Assembly (NCBI GenBank): GCA_029557535.1
Contig: JAKQII010000130.1
Span: forward strand, 1-53,879
Direction: 5' to 3'
DNA: 53,879 nt
DNA from: Acidobacteriota bacterium
GTDB lineage: Bacteria > Acidobacteriota > Blastocatellia > Pyrinomonadales > Pyrinomonadaceae
This document shows positions 45,701 to 52,888 of the stretch, one piece after another. The translations under genes and the position numbers were made by a program. The notes below the pieces were generated by a model. The model was given only the letters and a program-made list of their open reading frames with translations, ran no database searches and was not told the origin of the DNA. Positions within the stretch are counted from its first letter, which is position 1. The number at the start of each line of letters is the position of its first letter.

Positions 45701-46273
45701 CGACGCATGCTGAGCGATCGCTCCGAGCGTTTCGCCGTCGTTCCGCGCGACCCGTGCCGAGCGTTCGAGCGCCGTATCGATGATCAGCACGAACGGAAGC
45801 TCACCTGCCCGCTCCGCGGAATCGGCCAGCACTTCCGATAGCTCTGAAGACAAACTCGCGACGGGGATCTCGAAGGTTCGGGCGATCGACTCACGCAGTT
45901 CATCGAGCAGACTGTCGCACGTCCCGCGTTTTACAAAGGTGACCGGATAGCGACGTCGTTTGAGCCGCTGGGTACTGACGGAAACATGATTGTCGGCGAT
46001 CCGGGAACGAAGCTCCGGCTGAGTGAGGATTGCCCCGAATGCTGCCAGAAAATGGCTTTTGCCGACGCCGCGATAACCGGCGAGCGCGAGCGAATGACCG
46101 GTGTCCGGTTGCACATCGCTGACACGATCGAGCCATTTAGCCATCATGTCCGCGGTCGTTTCCGTGAACTGATAGGCGCTCAAGGTCTCGGTCGGATCCT
46201 TGAAGAAATCCTGCAGGCTCTTGAAGTTCCTGACCTCAATCAGGTCTTTGACCTTTTCGTTTATCCGTTTCAT
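42725..46273 (-). CDS. Large P-loop ATPase of the PglY/BrxC (DUF6079-like) group
   Basis: An 1182-residue single-chain protein. A short N-terminal segment leads to Walker A GYRGVGKSHFLAAF (near 63-76). Walker B is FVLIIDTALERS (near 158), where the usual catalytic Glu after Asp is replaced by Thr. YPLHPMILEVAPYI (about 265) resembles a conserved block of the DUF6079/DUF499-type ATPases. The remaining 800 residues are mostly helical, with no membrane segment and no recognisable nuclease or methylase domain. PglY and BrxC are ATPases of BREX phage-defence systems, but no other BREX gene is adjacent. The family assignment rests on domain layout and motif order; precise function unknown. Confidence 0.7.
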   Translation of the reverse strand: MKRINEKVKDLIEVRNFKSLQDFFKDPTETLSAYQFTETTADMMAKWLDRVSDVQPDTGHSLALAGYRGVGKSHFLAAFGAILTQPELRSRIADNHVSVSTQRLKRRRYPVTFVKRGTCDSLLDELRESIARTFEIPVASLSSELSEVLADSAERAGELPFVLIIDTALERSARVARNDGETLGAIAQHASKLNMFVGVALDDDIAGADGANLAISRSFAIDYLDQEHLYRIVDTHVFPKSRHTQPLIHDIYEYFREVLPHFRWSEQRFSALYPLHPMILEVAPYIRFYAPAFALLGFASEAGARVLGRPANSLIALDEAFDCAEKELRKVDDLQNAFAAYDKLNADVVGQIPVMQRLQAKLILKGLLLLSLDGNGTTAGEISAAMLIFDEASPAASAKAVEDLLEKFVAVLPDQIQRKADSGRDIRYSLKVSATDDLNNALNEAVAAISEAVVPSILRKVARERYSDWTFPEDSDPKHTNWTDSQISWRGGLRRGRICWSVDGTSAEPLALNAEFIDWIVFITSEDSGVPVITSDDPIPQVYWQHARLRPDEIETIKRYHVLLNDATLRSSFGDQIRTVGHSHSHSVEKIWRRIFLEDGKLVIQGLDYNFSEDARNTQQLADVFSEMLEPLFELEFPDHPRFTQTLGMTDVSTLVLDFFSGARQNLGRIQHLAEVFAYPLGLVAQRGNEYVPESEDALLELPAAREILGLVSAAGDATVSLKSIYRRLKRAPVGMVREAQHLVLAALVANRKIEFVTTKGDRINRRSLDLKIIWDDIEGIAKPTSVAYSNERLTNWARLITTNDRIRSIEDAIDRAATVETLKIWLNDWNAAKLLERFNELPDEILNTRIWRLSVLAEKTFGTVARVVSSVVDGSITLDDGLQRIADAFTDSEEDFFARTQDLVVLEDFISGTKRREEIWSYVAVCEVTEDDKIEFFREKLLAVIKETIANPNQLVNREMENFWQSFHNRYSEHFAIKHDMIMKSHHLQERFDEIMRSDEWWEFENLSKLPVFPGHYWRQTQELCRQFRELDCRFSVREMLKTHPFCACSFNLAQIPEWERLPQKMTATIDAALASYRNILLQLGENVLQLLGHFVKRDVDDEYTTAASSLMRIFAEGRSIPPLTNAELIILQKIFENIPTTLLFKSSFPETSDYVSRNELVEITRNWLNDVPDLPALVKI

Positions 46274-46500
46274 TTGTCTCGTGCGCGCGGTCGGATAGGA
46301 TCAAAAGCGGGGACCGAAGTAAAATCCGGCATTATTACTTTAGCAGTTTTTGTTCGCGAATCAAACAGTTTTAACAGACAGATGTGAAATATTTTTGAAG
46401 TGCGATCACAATTGCCAACTTCCTCAAATCACCTCGCATCAAAGAAGCGTTGATTAAGGTTGTACGGAAAGTTAAAATTCCGAATCAAGGAGCCACGACG

Positions 46501-47637
46501 ATGCAAAGAACATTTTCGGAAAGATTGGGCGCGCTGATTCTGACGTTCGCCGTGTTTGTCGGCGCGACCGCGTTCACTCCGCTCGCGGCGAGCGCGCAAA
46601 CGACCGACGAAAAGTCGAAAGACAAGCAGACCCAAACTTCGAACAAGCCGCTGTCCACCAATGAAAACCCCGAGATGATCGGTAAGCGCAACATCAACGG
46701 CGGGGGCGACAAGTTGTGGGGATGGCTTGGCGGTTCGCAGGAAAAGGAAATTCAGATCGGCCGCCAGCTCGCCCTCGAGGTTGAGCAATCGGCGAAGATG
46801 ATCGACGACGAGGTCGTGACCGAATACATTAACCGCGTCGGCCAAAACATCGTGCTTCATTCGGATGCCAAGATCCCTTTCACGATCAAGGTCATTGACA
46901 GTGACGAGGTCAACGCGTTCGCGCTCCCGGGCGGATTCTTTTTCGTCAACAAGGGGCTGATCCTGGCTGCGGATAACGAATCTGAACTTGCCGGCGTCAT
47001 GGCGCACGAGATCGCGCACGTCGCCGCCCGCCATGCGATGGAGAACGCGGGCAAAGGCCAGGCGCTGAGCTACGGGATCCTCGCGGGGATCATCTTTACC
47101 GGCGGAGTCGCGGGTACCGTTCTTCAGAACACGGCCGGCCTCGCCCAGATGCTCGCATTCTTCAAGTTCAGCCGAGGTGCAGAAGAGGAAGCCGACAAAC
47201 TCGGCGTCCAGTACCTCTATGCGGCCGGCTATGACCCGACCGGAATGGCGACAATGTTTGAAAAGCTCGCTTCGCAGAACCGGAAAAAGGCCAGCACTCT
47301 TTCCAAGCTCTTTGCGACCCACCCGCAGTCGGTCGAGCGGCGCGATTCGAGTCTCGCGCTCGTTGCCCGATTCCCTGAAAAGGAAGAGTACATCATCAGC
47401 ACTTCGGAATTTCAACGAGTGAAAGCTCACCTGATGAGGCTTTCGAACACAAAGGCCGGGCTGTCGGTGGACGTCGACGAAACGGAAGTGAACCGGCCGA
47501 CCCTCAAGCGGCGGCAGCCGGATTCCGACCCGTCGGTGAGTGATCCGACGAGCAATGACAATGACAAAACGGATGGCGGACCGCCCGTTCTTAAGAAGCG
47601 TACGGATCCGACTCCGACTCCGACTCCCGACAACTAG
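46501..47637 (+). CDS. Secreted M48-family zinc metallopeptidase
   Basis: 378 residues from ATG 46501, which has AAGGAG eight bases upstream and provides a signal peptide (LGALILTFAVFVGATAF up to ASAQ). The active site is VMAHEIAHVAARHA (near 168), with the third zinc ligand in SRGAEEEADKLGVQYL (near 228). The propeptide-like N-terminal part carries EKEIQIGRQLALEVE, typical of BepA/LoiP-like M48 proteins. A Thr/Pro/Asp-rich tail ends the protein (TPTPTPDN). It likely handles misfolded or assembling outer-membrane proteins. A terminator follows at 47661. Confidence 0.93.
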   Translation: MQRTFSERLGALILTFAVFVGATAFTPLAASAQTTDEKSKDKQTQTSNKPLSTNENPEMIGKRNINGGGDKLWGWLGGSQEKEIQIGRQLALEVEQSAKMIDDEVVTEYINRVGQNIVLHSDAKIPFTIKVIDSDEVNAFALPGGFFFVNKGLILAADNESELAGVMAHEIAHVAARHAMENAGKGQALSYGILAGIIFTGGVAGTVLQNTAGLAQMLAFFKFSRGAEEEADKLGVQYLYAAGYDPTGMATMFEKLASQNRKKASTLSKLFATHPQSVERRDSSLALVARFPEKEEYIISTSEFQRVKAHLMRLSNTKAGLSVDVDETEVNRPTLKRRQPDSDPSVSDPTSNDNDKTDGGPPVLKKRTDPTPTPTPDN

Positions 47638-47660
47638 TCGCGACGATTCGAATTGAAAAG

Positions 47661-47694
47661 AAAGACCGGTCGAGCTTTCGGCCGGTCTTTTTTG
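47661..47694 (+). terminator. Rho-independent terminator of the M48 gene
   Basis: GACCGGTCGA and TCGGCCGGTC pair over 10 bp (one G-T) around a GCTT loop, with AAA before and TTTTTT after (47661-47694). Confidence 0.9.
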
Positions 47695-47782
47695 GTTTTG
47701 TCATTGGTCATTCGTCATTAGTCATTCGTTATCGGTCATAAACATCAAAACCTATCTGCAGTTTGAGATCTGAGAATTGAAT

Positions 47783-48030
47783 CCAGTTTACGCGTTAAAG
47801 ATTCTTGCCCGTAAAATACGCGAAAAGCGCGAACGCCTCGTCGGTTGTTTGGCGGTATGCAAAAGCGTTACCGGCTGCGATTCCGGATCACAAGTATTGC
47901 AAAGAAGCGGTTTACCGGTCGCAAGCGATCAAAACATCAAACATCCGACGGAGGTCTTGCGGGACGGTCATTTTCTCGGGTGTTTAGCGTGTTTCGCGGG
48001 AAGCAAACCCTATTGCGTAATCCCGGTTGA
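47783..48030 (+). repeat. Dispersed ~247-bp repeat, copy 2
   Basis: The partner of 29155-29400, same orientation and nearly full length. Its core (47880-47938) reads ATTCCGGATCACAAGTATTG and onward and differs from copy 1 by one inserted C. Its 3' end (GTGTTTAGCGTGTTTCGCGG) resembles the repeat unit at 23949. The surrounding 47638-48175 contains the M48 terminator, this repeat and a heptamer run, and no gene. Confidence 0.85.
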
Positions 48031-48045
48031 AACGGGAAACAAACC

Positions 48046-48170
48046 GTCGAACTCCAAACTTCGAACTTCTGCCTTTGGATCTTGAACTTGGACCCTTAGA
48101 TTTGGGACTCGAATCTTTATCGAAGACGTCAGCAGTATTGAATTTTGAATCCTGATTCTTGGTTCTCCAG
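48046..48170. repeat. Degenerate TTGAATC-type heptamer run
   Basis: Words such as TTGGATCTTGAACTTGGAC, GACTCGAATC and TTGAATTTTGAATCCTGATT recur with a roughly 7-bp step at the 3' end of the NHL gene. They are more diverged than the arrays at 17.2 and 49.8 kb. Confidence 0.65.
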
Positions 48171-48175
48171 CGACT

Positions 48176-49204
48176 TCAACCCAGCAACATTCCCTTCTGG
48201 CCGAACGGAATGCTGAATACCGAGTCGTTGGTTGCGACGATAAGTTCGCCTTTCCGGGTGAAACACAGCCCGACCACATTGTTCCCCGCGACACACAACT
48301 CAGCCTCGTCGCCGCCCGGCGGGATCCGCACGATCCCGCGTCGTCCCTGATAGCACGCCGCGACGAAAAGATTCCCTCCGGCATCGAACGCCAGTCCCTG
48401 CGGACGTCCGAGCCCCTTGAAGAATTTTGTATCGAACCCATCGGGACCGATTGCGTACACCGAGTCGAAACTGGAGAGTCCGGGTGCGGTTACGTATAGT
48501 CTGTCATCATTCCCGAACGCCAAATGATAAGCCGCGACCGACGGTTCGACCGTGGCGAAAGGTTCGGGATTGCCCTGATCGGAAATCCGATGGATCGTCC
48601 CGGCCCGATCGCCCACGAACATCGTGCCGTTGCGATCAAAGGCGATCCCGGTAGCGGTCCCCAAACCGCTCGCGAATGTCATCACGTCCTCGTCCCTAAC
48701 TACCTGACAGACTTCCCCGGCGGCGCGGTTTGTCACGAAAAAACGGCCGCGGGCGTCAAAAGCGATTCCGGTCGGATTCATGACGTCCGCCATGATGTCC
48801 GATACGAACCCGTCCGTATCGATGCGGAACAGCGTCGTCGACAGCTTTTGTCCGCGCGATCCGGATCGGGTGACGATGAGCGAATCATCCTTCGGATCGA
48901 TCGCCGGATTGGCGACGATATGCATTTCATCCGCGAGTTTCCTTCCCACGATCAACTCGACGCCGTTTGTGCGTCCCCCGTACGATGAGAGGCTGACGGA
49001 AACGTTTGTCGAATTGAGGCCCTCCGGAACCGAAGCGATCACCCGCCGCGACGATGCCGCCAGAATCCGGCCCTCGACGTCGTCGAAATGAACCGCCTGG
49101 TCGCCGGTCGCGGACGCCGGGAAATTCTCGCAATCGATCAAGATCTCGCCGCGCGGGATCGCAAATTTCGGACTGATGCCGATAATCTCAGACGTATTTG
49201 CCAT
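48176..49204 (-). CDS. NHL/SMP-30-like beta-propeller with N-terminal IPT-type domain
   Basis: 342 residues without signal peptide or membrane segment. Residues about 5-85 form an immunoglobulin-like IPT/TIG domain (EIIGISPKFAIPRGEILID). The rest is a six-bladed propeller whose blades begin with similar strings: PTGIAFDARGRFFVTNRAAG, ATGIAFDRNGTMFVGDRAGT, PQGLAFDAGGNLFVAACYQG and VVGLCFTRKGELIVATND. Enzymes of this fold (gluconolactonase, paraoxonase-like) bind calcium, but I cannot confirm a calcium site here. Role unknown; it could bind a ligand or protein. It is divergent from the cytochrome c gene across a 118-bp gap. Confidence 0.85.
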   Translation of the reverse strand: MANTSEIIGISPKFAIPRGEILIDCENFPASATGDQAVHFDDVEGRILAASSRRVIASVPEGLNSTNVSVSLSSYGGRTNGVELIVGRKLADEMHIVANPAIDPKDDSLIVTRSGSRGQKLSTTLFRIDTDGFVSDIMADVMNPTGIAFDARGRFFVTNRAAGEVCQVVRDEDVMTFASGLGTATGIAFDRNGTMFVGDRAGTIHRISDQGNPEPFATVEPSVAAYHLAFGNDDRLYVTAPGLSSFDSVYAIGPDGFDTKFFKGLGRPQGLAFDAGGNLFVAACYQGRRGIVRIPPGGDEAELCVAGNNVVGLCFTRKGELIVATNDSVFSIPFGQKGMLLG

Positions 49205-49322
49205 GCTGTTCCGGCCGAAAGCGTATCGTATCGCTTTCGGAATTCAAAAACAAACAAAACTGTATTTTGCGATCCGGGGAAGCTGGGCTAAACTCTTCAG
49301 AAAATTTATCTTGGAGAACCCG

Positions 49323-49745
49323 ATGAGACTAATCAAACTGACTATCATTGCCTTGGCGGCCGCAATCTTCGCGATCGCATGCGGCGGCGGATCGAACAAT
49401 CAGACCACTTCGAACGCACCGAAGAACACGGCCCCGGCGAACGCGACGCCGGCGGCGTCCGCTACTCCGGACGAACTCGCGGCGGCGAAAAAGATCTATT
49501 CCGAAAAATGCGTCAAATGCCACAAAGAGAACGGCACCGGCGGCGAGACCGACCTCGACGGCGAGAAGATCAAGGCGCCCGATTTCACTGCGGCAAAACT
49601 TAAAGAAGCGTCCGACGACAGCTTTGTCGATACGATCACCAACGGCGAGAAGGAAGAGGGGATGCCCTCCTTCAAGGGCAAACTGACTGACGACGAGATC
49701 AAATCGATGGTGAAGCTGATCCGGAAGGAATTTCAGAAGAAGTAA
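49323..49745 (+). CDS. Cytochrome c lipoprotein (monoheme, class I)
   Basis: 140 residues from ATG 49323, with GGAG eight bases upstream. The signal peptide ends in a lipobox (AIFAIAC, Cys20), giving a membrane-anchored periplasmic protein. An Ala/Thr/Pro linker of about 30 residues follows, then a cytochrome c domain with the heme site CVKCH (residues 63-67) and the distal methionine in EEGMPSFK (near 113). It could pass electrons to the oxidase whose subunit III and assembly factors lie at 35-37 kb. Heme attachment would use ResB/CcsA. Confidence 0.93.
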   Translation: MRLIKLTIIALAAAIFAIACGGGSNNQTTSNAPKNTAPANATPAASATPDELAAAKKIYSEKCVKCHKENGTGGETDLDGEKIKAPDFTAAKLKEASDDSFVDTITNGEKEEGMPSFKGKLTDDEIKSMVKLIRKEFQKK

Positions 49746-49850
49746 TTCAAGAATCAAGATTCACTATTCAAAAATTCAAGAATCAAAAGGTCTAGATGTT
49801 TCTTGGCTCTTGAATTTTGAATCTTGAATTTTGAATCTTGATTCGCGAAT
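49746..49850. repeat. TTGAATC heptamer array, inverted halves
   Basis: The first half reads TTCAAGAATCAAGATTCAC and similar; the second half reads TTGAATTTTGAATCTTGAAT and repeats of it. The halves are complementary over about 25-30 bases, so a hairpin can form between the cytochrome c gene and tRNA-Arg. It is the most regular 7-bp array in the window. Confidence 0.8.
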
Positions 49851-49886
49851 TGTCCTATCGGACGGTGGCCGCTAAAATAGTTCCGA

Positions 49887-49963
49887 GCACCCTTAGCTCA
49901 GTTGAATAGAGCGTCTGACTTCGGATCAGAAGGTCGCAGGTTTGAGTCCTGCAGGGTGTACCA
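49887..49963 (+). tRNA. tRNA-Arg (anticodon TCG)
   Basis: The acceptor GCACCCT (49887-49893) pairs with AGGGTGT (49953-49959) (closing G-T), A73 follows and CCA is encoded (49961-49963). The anticodon arm TCTGA-CTTCGGA-TCAGA gives anticodon TCG, reading the CGA arginine codon. The T arm has GGTTTGAGTCC, with TTTGA for the usual TTCGA. It borders the phage-like cassette and is a likely integration site. Confidence 0.94.
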
Positions 49964-49990
49964 ATCTTTTCAGCACTTTGCGTGATGTTT

Positions 49991-50019
49991 AGGTGAAAGT
50001 CGATGTAAAGCTTTCACCT
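49991..50019. other. Inverted repeat next to the tRNA 3' end
   Basis: AGGTGAAAG (49991-49999) and CTTTCACCT (50011-50019) form perfect 9-bp arms around 11 bp, and two more TTTCACC words follow (near 50024 and 50059). It could be a recombinase binding region of an attachment site or an RNA hairpin; I cannot tell which. Confidence 0.45.
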
Positions 50020-50079
50020 TATTTTCACCCGACAGCCGTAGTATCGCCCGTCTGATGTTTCACCTTAACGCAAAAAGGT

Positions 50080-50130
50080 GCGGCGTCCGAAACCCGCGCG
50101 ATCTGGGCGCAATGCCTCTTCGGACGCCGC
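50080..50130 (-). terminator. Terminator of the minus-strand phage-like cassette
   Basis: GCGGCGTCCGAA (50080-50091) and TTCGGACGCCGC (50119-50130) form a perfect 12-bp stem. On the minus strand the stem is followed by ACCTTTTTG. The loop is 27 nt. From 50131 to 50378 I see only GC-rich non-coding sequence. Confidence 0.7.
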
Positions 50131-50378
50131 GTTTTGCCACCGAACAAACTCCGTTTGCGTCTCACGAAACTCAAAAGAAGCCAAAAGAACGGTGCGCGGT
50201 AACTCGTGCGATCCGTCGTCGGAGGCGGCGTGGGCATCATCACCGGCAAAGATGACCGCTGCCGTTACAATGGGGCGCCGCGGCTGGCGGCCGCGCGCTC
50301 TTACGGGGGAACCGTCACACAACCCCGTGCCGGCTTTTCACCGACAGCCCGTCTCCGACGACGAACTTCCGTAATCCG

Positions 50379-50870
50379 TCAGGTATCGTCCGAAGCGGCA
50401 CGTTTGGCCCGCGTTCGGCGTTTCTCCTCACGGCGCCTCAGGACGTAATCCATTTCCTCTTTGCTCAGTTCAATGCCCAGTGATTTGCCGCCGAGCCGGT
50501 TGAGAACGAGCGGAACGCTGCGCGTGATCTCGGTCGAGAACACCCCGGAAAAACCCGACGCCAGCGCGAACTTCCAGGCATCGTCTTCCACGATCCTGAA
50601 ATGCGCCAGCGTGAGTGCCGTCATCCAGCCGACGAACATGGAGATCCCGATGTTCAGGAAAAAAGTGATCCAGTCGAAGCGGATGCGCGACCGGTCGCGC
50701 TGCTCGACGTATTTCAAGGCGTAACGCACGCCACCGGCCGCTGCGCCGGCAACGCTGATGATAATGATCGCGCGCGGGTCCTCGAAGGCCGCGATCACGG
50801 CAAACAGATAACCGCCCGCCGTCATGAACGTAGTTGGGAGTGACATCAGCAGTTTCATCCTGTAGGGCAT
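50379..50870 (-). CDS. Small multispan membrane protein, possible holin
   Basis: 163 residues with about four hydrophobic segments (TTFMTAGGYLFAVIAAF, AIIIISVAGAAAGGV, WITFFLNIGISMFVGWMTAL, then a weaker one) and a highly charged C-terminal tail (LRRREEKRRTRAKRAASDDT). A membrane protein with several spans and a basic tail in the last position of a phage-like late operon fits a holin, but no signature sequence is recognised. A start at 50870 follows the upstream stop by 3 bp; a second ATG lies 12 bp downstream. Confidence 0.65.
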   Translation of the reverse strand: MPYRMKLLMSLPTTFMTAGGYLFAVIAAFEDPRAIIIISVAGAAAGGVRYALKYVEQRDRSRIRFDWITFFLNIGISMFVGWMTALTLAHFRIVEDDAWKFALASGFSGVFSTEITRSVPLVLNRLGGKSLGIELSKEEMDYVLRRREEKRRTRAKRAASDDT

Positions 50871-50873
50871 TAT

Positions 50874-51689
50874 TTATCTGACCGGCCGGACGATAATGCC
50901 GTCCGCCTGAACAAAGGTACCGTCAGCGGTTGCAAGCCCCTGCACGGCCGTTACTGCCGGCACGCGTGTGCTTTTTGGCGCAACCGCCGAAGACGTTTCC
51001 GGCGGCCGCGGTAAAAGCGGATGGGTCGGACCGTGAATGATCGTCCGCCAGAACCACTCGTAGCCGTCCGGATACGTGTTCGGATTCATCGCCAGTACAA
51101 TATGGTCGAACCCGTTCGGTACTGCTTCACCAAGTATCTCCGGGCAGGCGAACATCTTGCCGGTGCTTCCGTTCGTCCCGAGATCGATCACCATTTCGGC
51201 CGCGAGGATCACCGCGACATCATCCGTCTGATAGAGATAGGTGATGCCGTTGCGGACAACCGGAGACGGCAGTTTCCCTTTCGTGTTCAGCTGATCGTAC
51301 TCGGATCCGTCATACTCGGCCGAGCCCCGGACCTTGAACGAATAGACCCGCTGGACGGGTGACTGAACGCAGTCGGTCCACGGCTGGAACACGGTATAGA
51401 ACTCGGGCTCGAGCGCGAGCGTGTGGCCGTCCTTTCGGGCGACCGCGACCCTTGCCAGAAACCCCTCATCCATTGCCTGCATCTGCGCCGGGGAGAGTGC
51501 CCGGCGGCCGTGCCACCGGATCCCGGCCGGAGACGTTTGCTCGACATCGCCGACGATCGCGTAACCGCCGACCGGCATCTTTTTCCATTCCGCGATCGAG
51601 GACGGCTCGCCGCCTCCGCACTTGAAAGCGAGCGAGCATAGCGCCACGACGCAAACAAGAAGCGCGACCTGGATTGTCCTACTGTTCAT
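50874..51689 (-). CDS. Exported hypothetical protein
   Basis: 271 residues from ATG 51689, which has GAGGAAA upstream and gives a signal peptide (TIQVALLVCVVALCSLAF). A lipid attachment at Cys24 is possible but the lipobox is poor. The mature part is Tyr- and Trp-rich (EPEFYTVFQPWTDCV, YPDGYEWFWRTIIHGPTHPL) with no known domain. Several Cys residues could form disulphides. It overlaps the next upstream gene by 11 bp in a different frame. Confidence 0.7.
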   Translation of the reverse strand: MNSRTIQVALLVCVVALCSLAFKCGGGEPSSIAEWKKMPVGGYAIVGDVEQTSPAGIRWHGRRALSPAQMQAMDEGFLARVAVARKDGHTLALEPEFYTVFQPWTDCVQSPVQRVYSFKVRGSAEYDGSEYDQLNTKGKLPSPVVRNGITYLYQTDDVAVILAAEMVIDLGTNGSTGKMFACPEILGEAVPNGFDHIVLAMNPNTYPDGYEWFWRTIIHGPTHPLLPRPPETSSAVAPKSTRVPAVTAVQGLATADGTFVQADGIIVRPVR

Positions 51690-51846
51690 CGGTCTTTTCC
51701 TCGTGGCCTTCGAGCAGAAGGTTCTTGGCGTTCTCCTCGACATCGACCCACGTCTTTGCCTCGGAAAGCGTCACGTCCCCAAGCGTGTCGATCAGGATTC
51801 GGAGAATCTTCGAGATGGTCTCCGATGCGGATTGTTCAGGCGTCAT
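51679..51846 (-). CDS. Small acidic protein (55 residues)
   Basis: Reading the minus strand from ATG 51846 gives MTPEQSASETISKILRILID, then a helical, acidic tail ending EEKTDEQ. GGAGG sits four bases upstream, and its start overlaps the stop of the preceding gene (ATGA). The next gene starts before its own stop. This coupling makes it a real gene despite its size. Soluble; function unknown. Confidence 0.75.
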   Translation of the reverse strand: MTPEQSASETISKILRILIDTLGDVTLSEAKTWVDVEENAKNLLLEGHEEKTDEQ

Positions 51847-52322
51847 ACGGCCTCCAATTGCGTCCGTACCGCCGTGCCCCGTCCGAACGCCTTGGCGATG
51901 GTCAGAACAGCGAGCCGGAGCAGGTCAATAACCTCACCGATCCGTGAATCGGCCGGAAGTACTTTCAGGGTGCGCAGCACGTCAAGGAACTTGCCGACAA
52001 CGAGGGAACTGAATACCTCGAAGAGTTTGTCGATCTCCGGACGCGGCACGTCCGGGCCGTAAGCGGCCTTGAGCCCCTTTACCGTTTCGTCGAACGTCTG
52101 CCCGGCCTGCGCAAGCGCGATAAAGCCGGTCGCGACCTTATCCTTTTGCTCGAGCGTCAGGAGTTGCTCGCGGAACATCGCCCGCGTTATCTCGACGCCC
52201 TGATTGGCGTAACCGGCAAGCTGCGCCGACTTCTTCTCGGCGGTCTCGATCGTCTTCGACGGGCAGGCCGTGCCGATGACCGCGATGGTCAGTATCAACA
52301 GATAAGCAATTGTCCGTTTCAT
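51843..52322 (-). CDS. Small lipoprotein of the phage-like cassette
   Basis: 159 residues with a signal peptide and lipobox-like end (LILTIAVIGTAC, Cys20). The mature part is predicted mostly helical with an Ala/Leu-rich heptad-like middle (VATGFIALAQAGQTFDETVK). Its start overlaps the upstream membrane-protein stop, and its stop overlaps the ATG of the 55-residue gene. No family recognised; a membrane-tethered helical lipoprotein next to small membrane proteins could be an o-spanin-type protein, which is guesswork. Confidence 0.7.
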   Translation of the reverse strand: MKRTIAYLLILTIAVIGTACPSKTIETAEKKSAQLAGYANQGVEITRAMFREQLLTLEQKDKVATGFIALAQAGQTFDETVKGLKAAYGPDVPRPEIDKLFEVFSSLVVGKFLDVLRTLKVLPADSRIGEVIDLLRLAVLTIAKAFGRGTAVRTQLEAV

Positions 52323-52633
52323 TCAGATTTCCCTTTTGCCAGCACAAGCGCCGTGATCGCGGCGCCGATGACGGCATTGCTTGTGATCTCGACCGGCAGT
52401 CCCGCCTGCGAGAGCAGGGACGAGAGGCCGGCGGGATCAGCAAGCATCAACAGTTGAATAAGCAGAACGCCGATCCCGATCAGGAGCAGGCGGCCTTGGT
52501 TCTCCGCGAGAAAGATGCGGAACGAAAAGTGATCTCCGGCCGTCGTGACCGCGCGGAACCAGAGCGGAACAAGCGCACCGACTGCGCACGTGAAAACAGC
52601 GAGCAGAAACGTGATTAGGGTAGAACGTGTCAT
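52319..52633 (-). CDS. Small membrane protein, holin candidate
   Basis: 104 residues with GGAGGATAA just before ATG 52633. Three hydrophobic stretches (LITFLLAVFTCAVGALVPLW, LLLIGIGVLLIQLLMLAD, AVIGAAITALVLA) and a short charged end. Size and position fit a holin. The 3' end overlaps the lipoprotein start. Confidence 0.7.
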   Translation of the reverse strand: MTRSTLITFLLAVFTCAVGALVPLWFRAVTTAGDHFSFRIFLAENQGRLLLIGIGVLLIQLLMLADPAGLSSLLSQAGLPVEITSNAVIGAAITALVLAKGKSE

Positions 52634-52742
52634 TTATCCTCCGGGCGGCTGCGTAAATCATCACGAACAGCACTGTCAGAGCACCGATGAGCGCCACGAC
52701 CGTGATGAGGAACAGCAGCCATTGTTTTTCAAACTTAGTCAT
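52437..52742 (-). CDS. Possible short membrane peptide overlapping the holin candidate
   Basis: The frame opens at ATG 52742 with a good transmembrane helix (WLLFLITVVALIGALTVLFV) followed by MIYAAARR, and then reads through in a different frame from the next gene for about 195 bases. The tail is Arg/Pro/His-rich and looks like an accidental translation. Only the first 40 residues carry signal, so the real product may be truncated, or the frame may contain a sequencing error. Function unknown. Confidence 0.35.
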   Translation of the reverse strand: MTKFEKQWLLFLITVVALIGALTVLFVMIYAAARRINDTFYPNHVSARCFHVRSRCACSALVPRGHDGRRSLFVPHLSRGEPRPPAPDRDRRSAYSTVDAC

Positions 52743-52888
52743 CCGACCCCCGACCGCCGGCGCGGGAGAACCGCGAATCAGGCGGGAAGAAAAACGCAGA
52801 TGCGTTCGGTGTAGCTACACCTGACTTGCGCGCTTCCCGACGCGCCGTCGATCGAGACTAACCGGCCGGCTTTGCGCCGGCCTCACGT

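Noticed and set aside
42725-46273. A complete BREX or DISARM defence island
   Set aside because: Only the ATPase is present; neighbours are a GNAT enzyme, a PPC-like secreted protein and an M48 peptidase.
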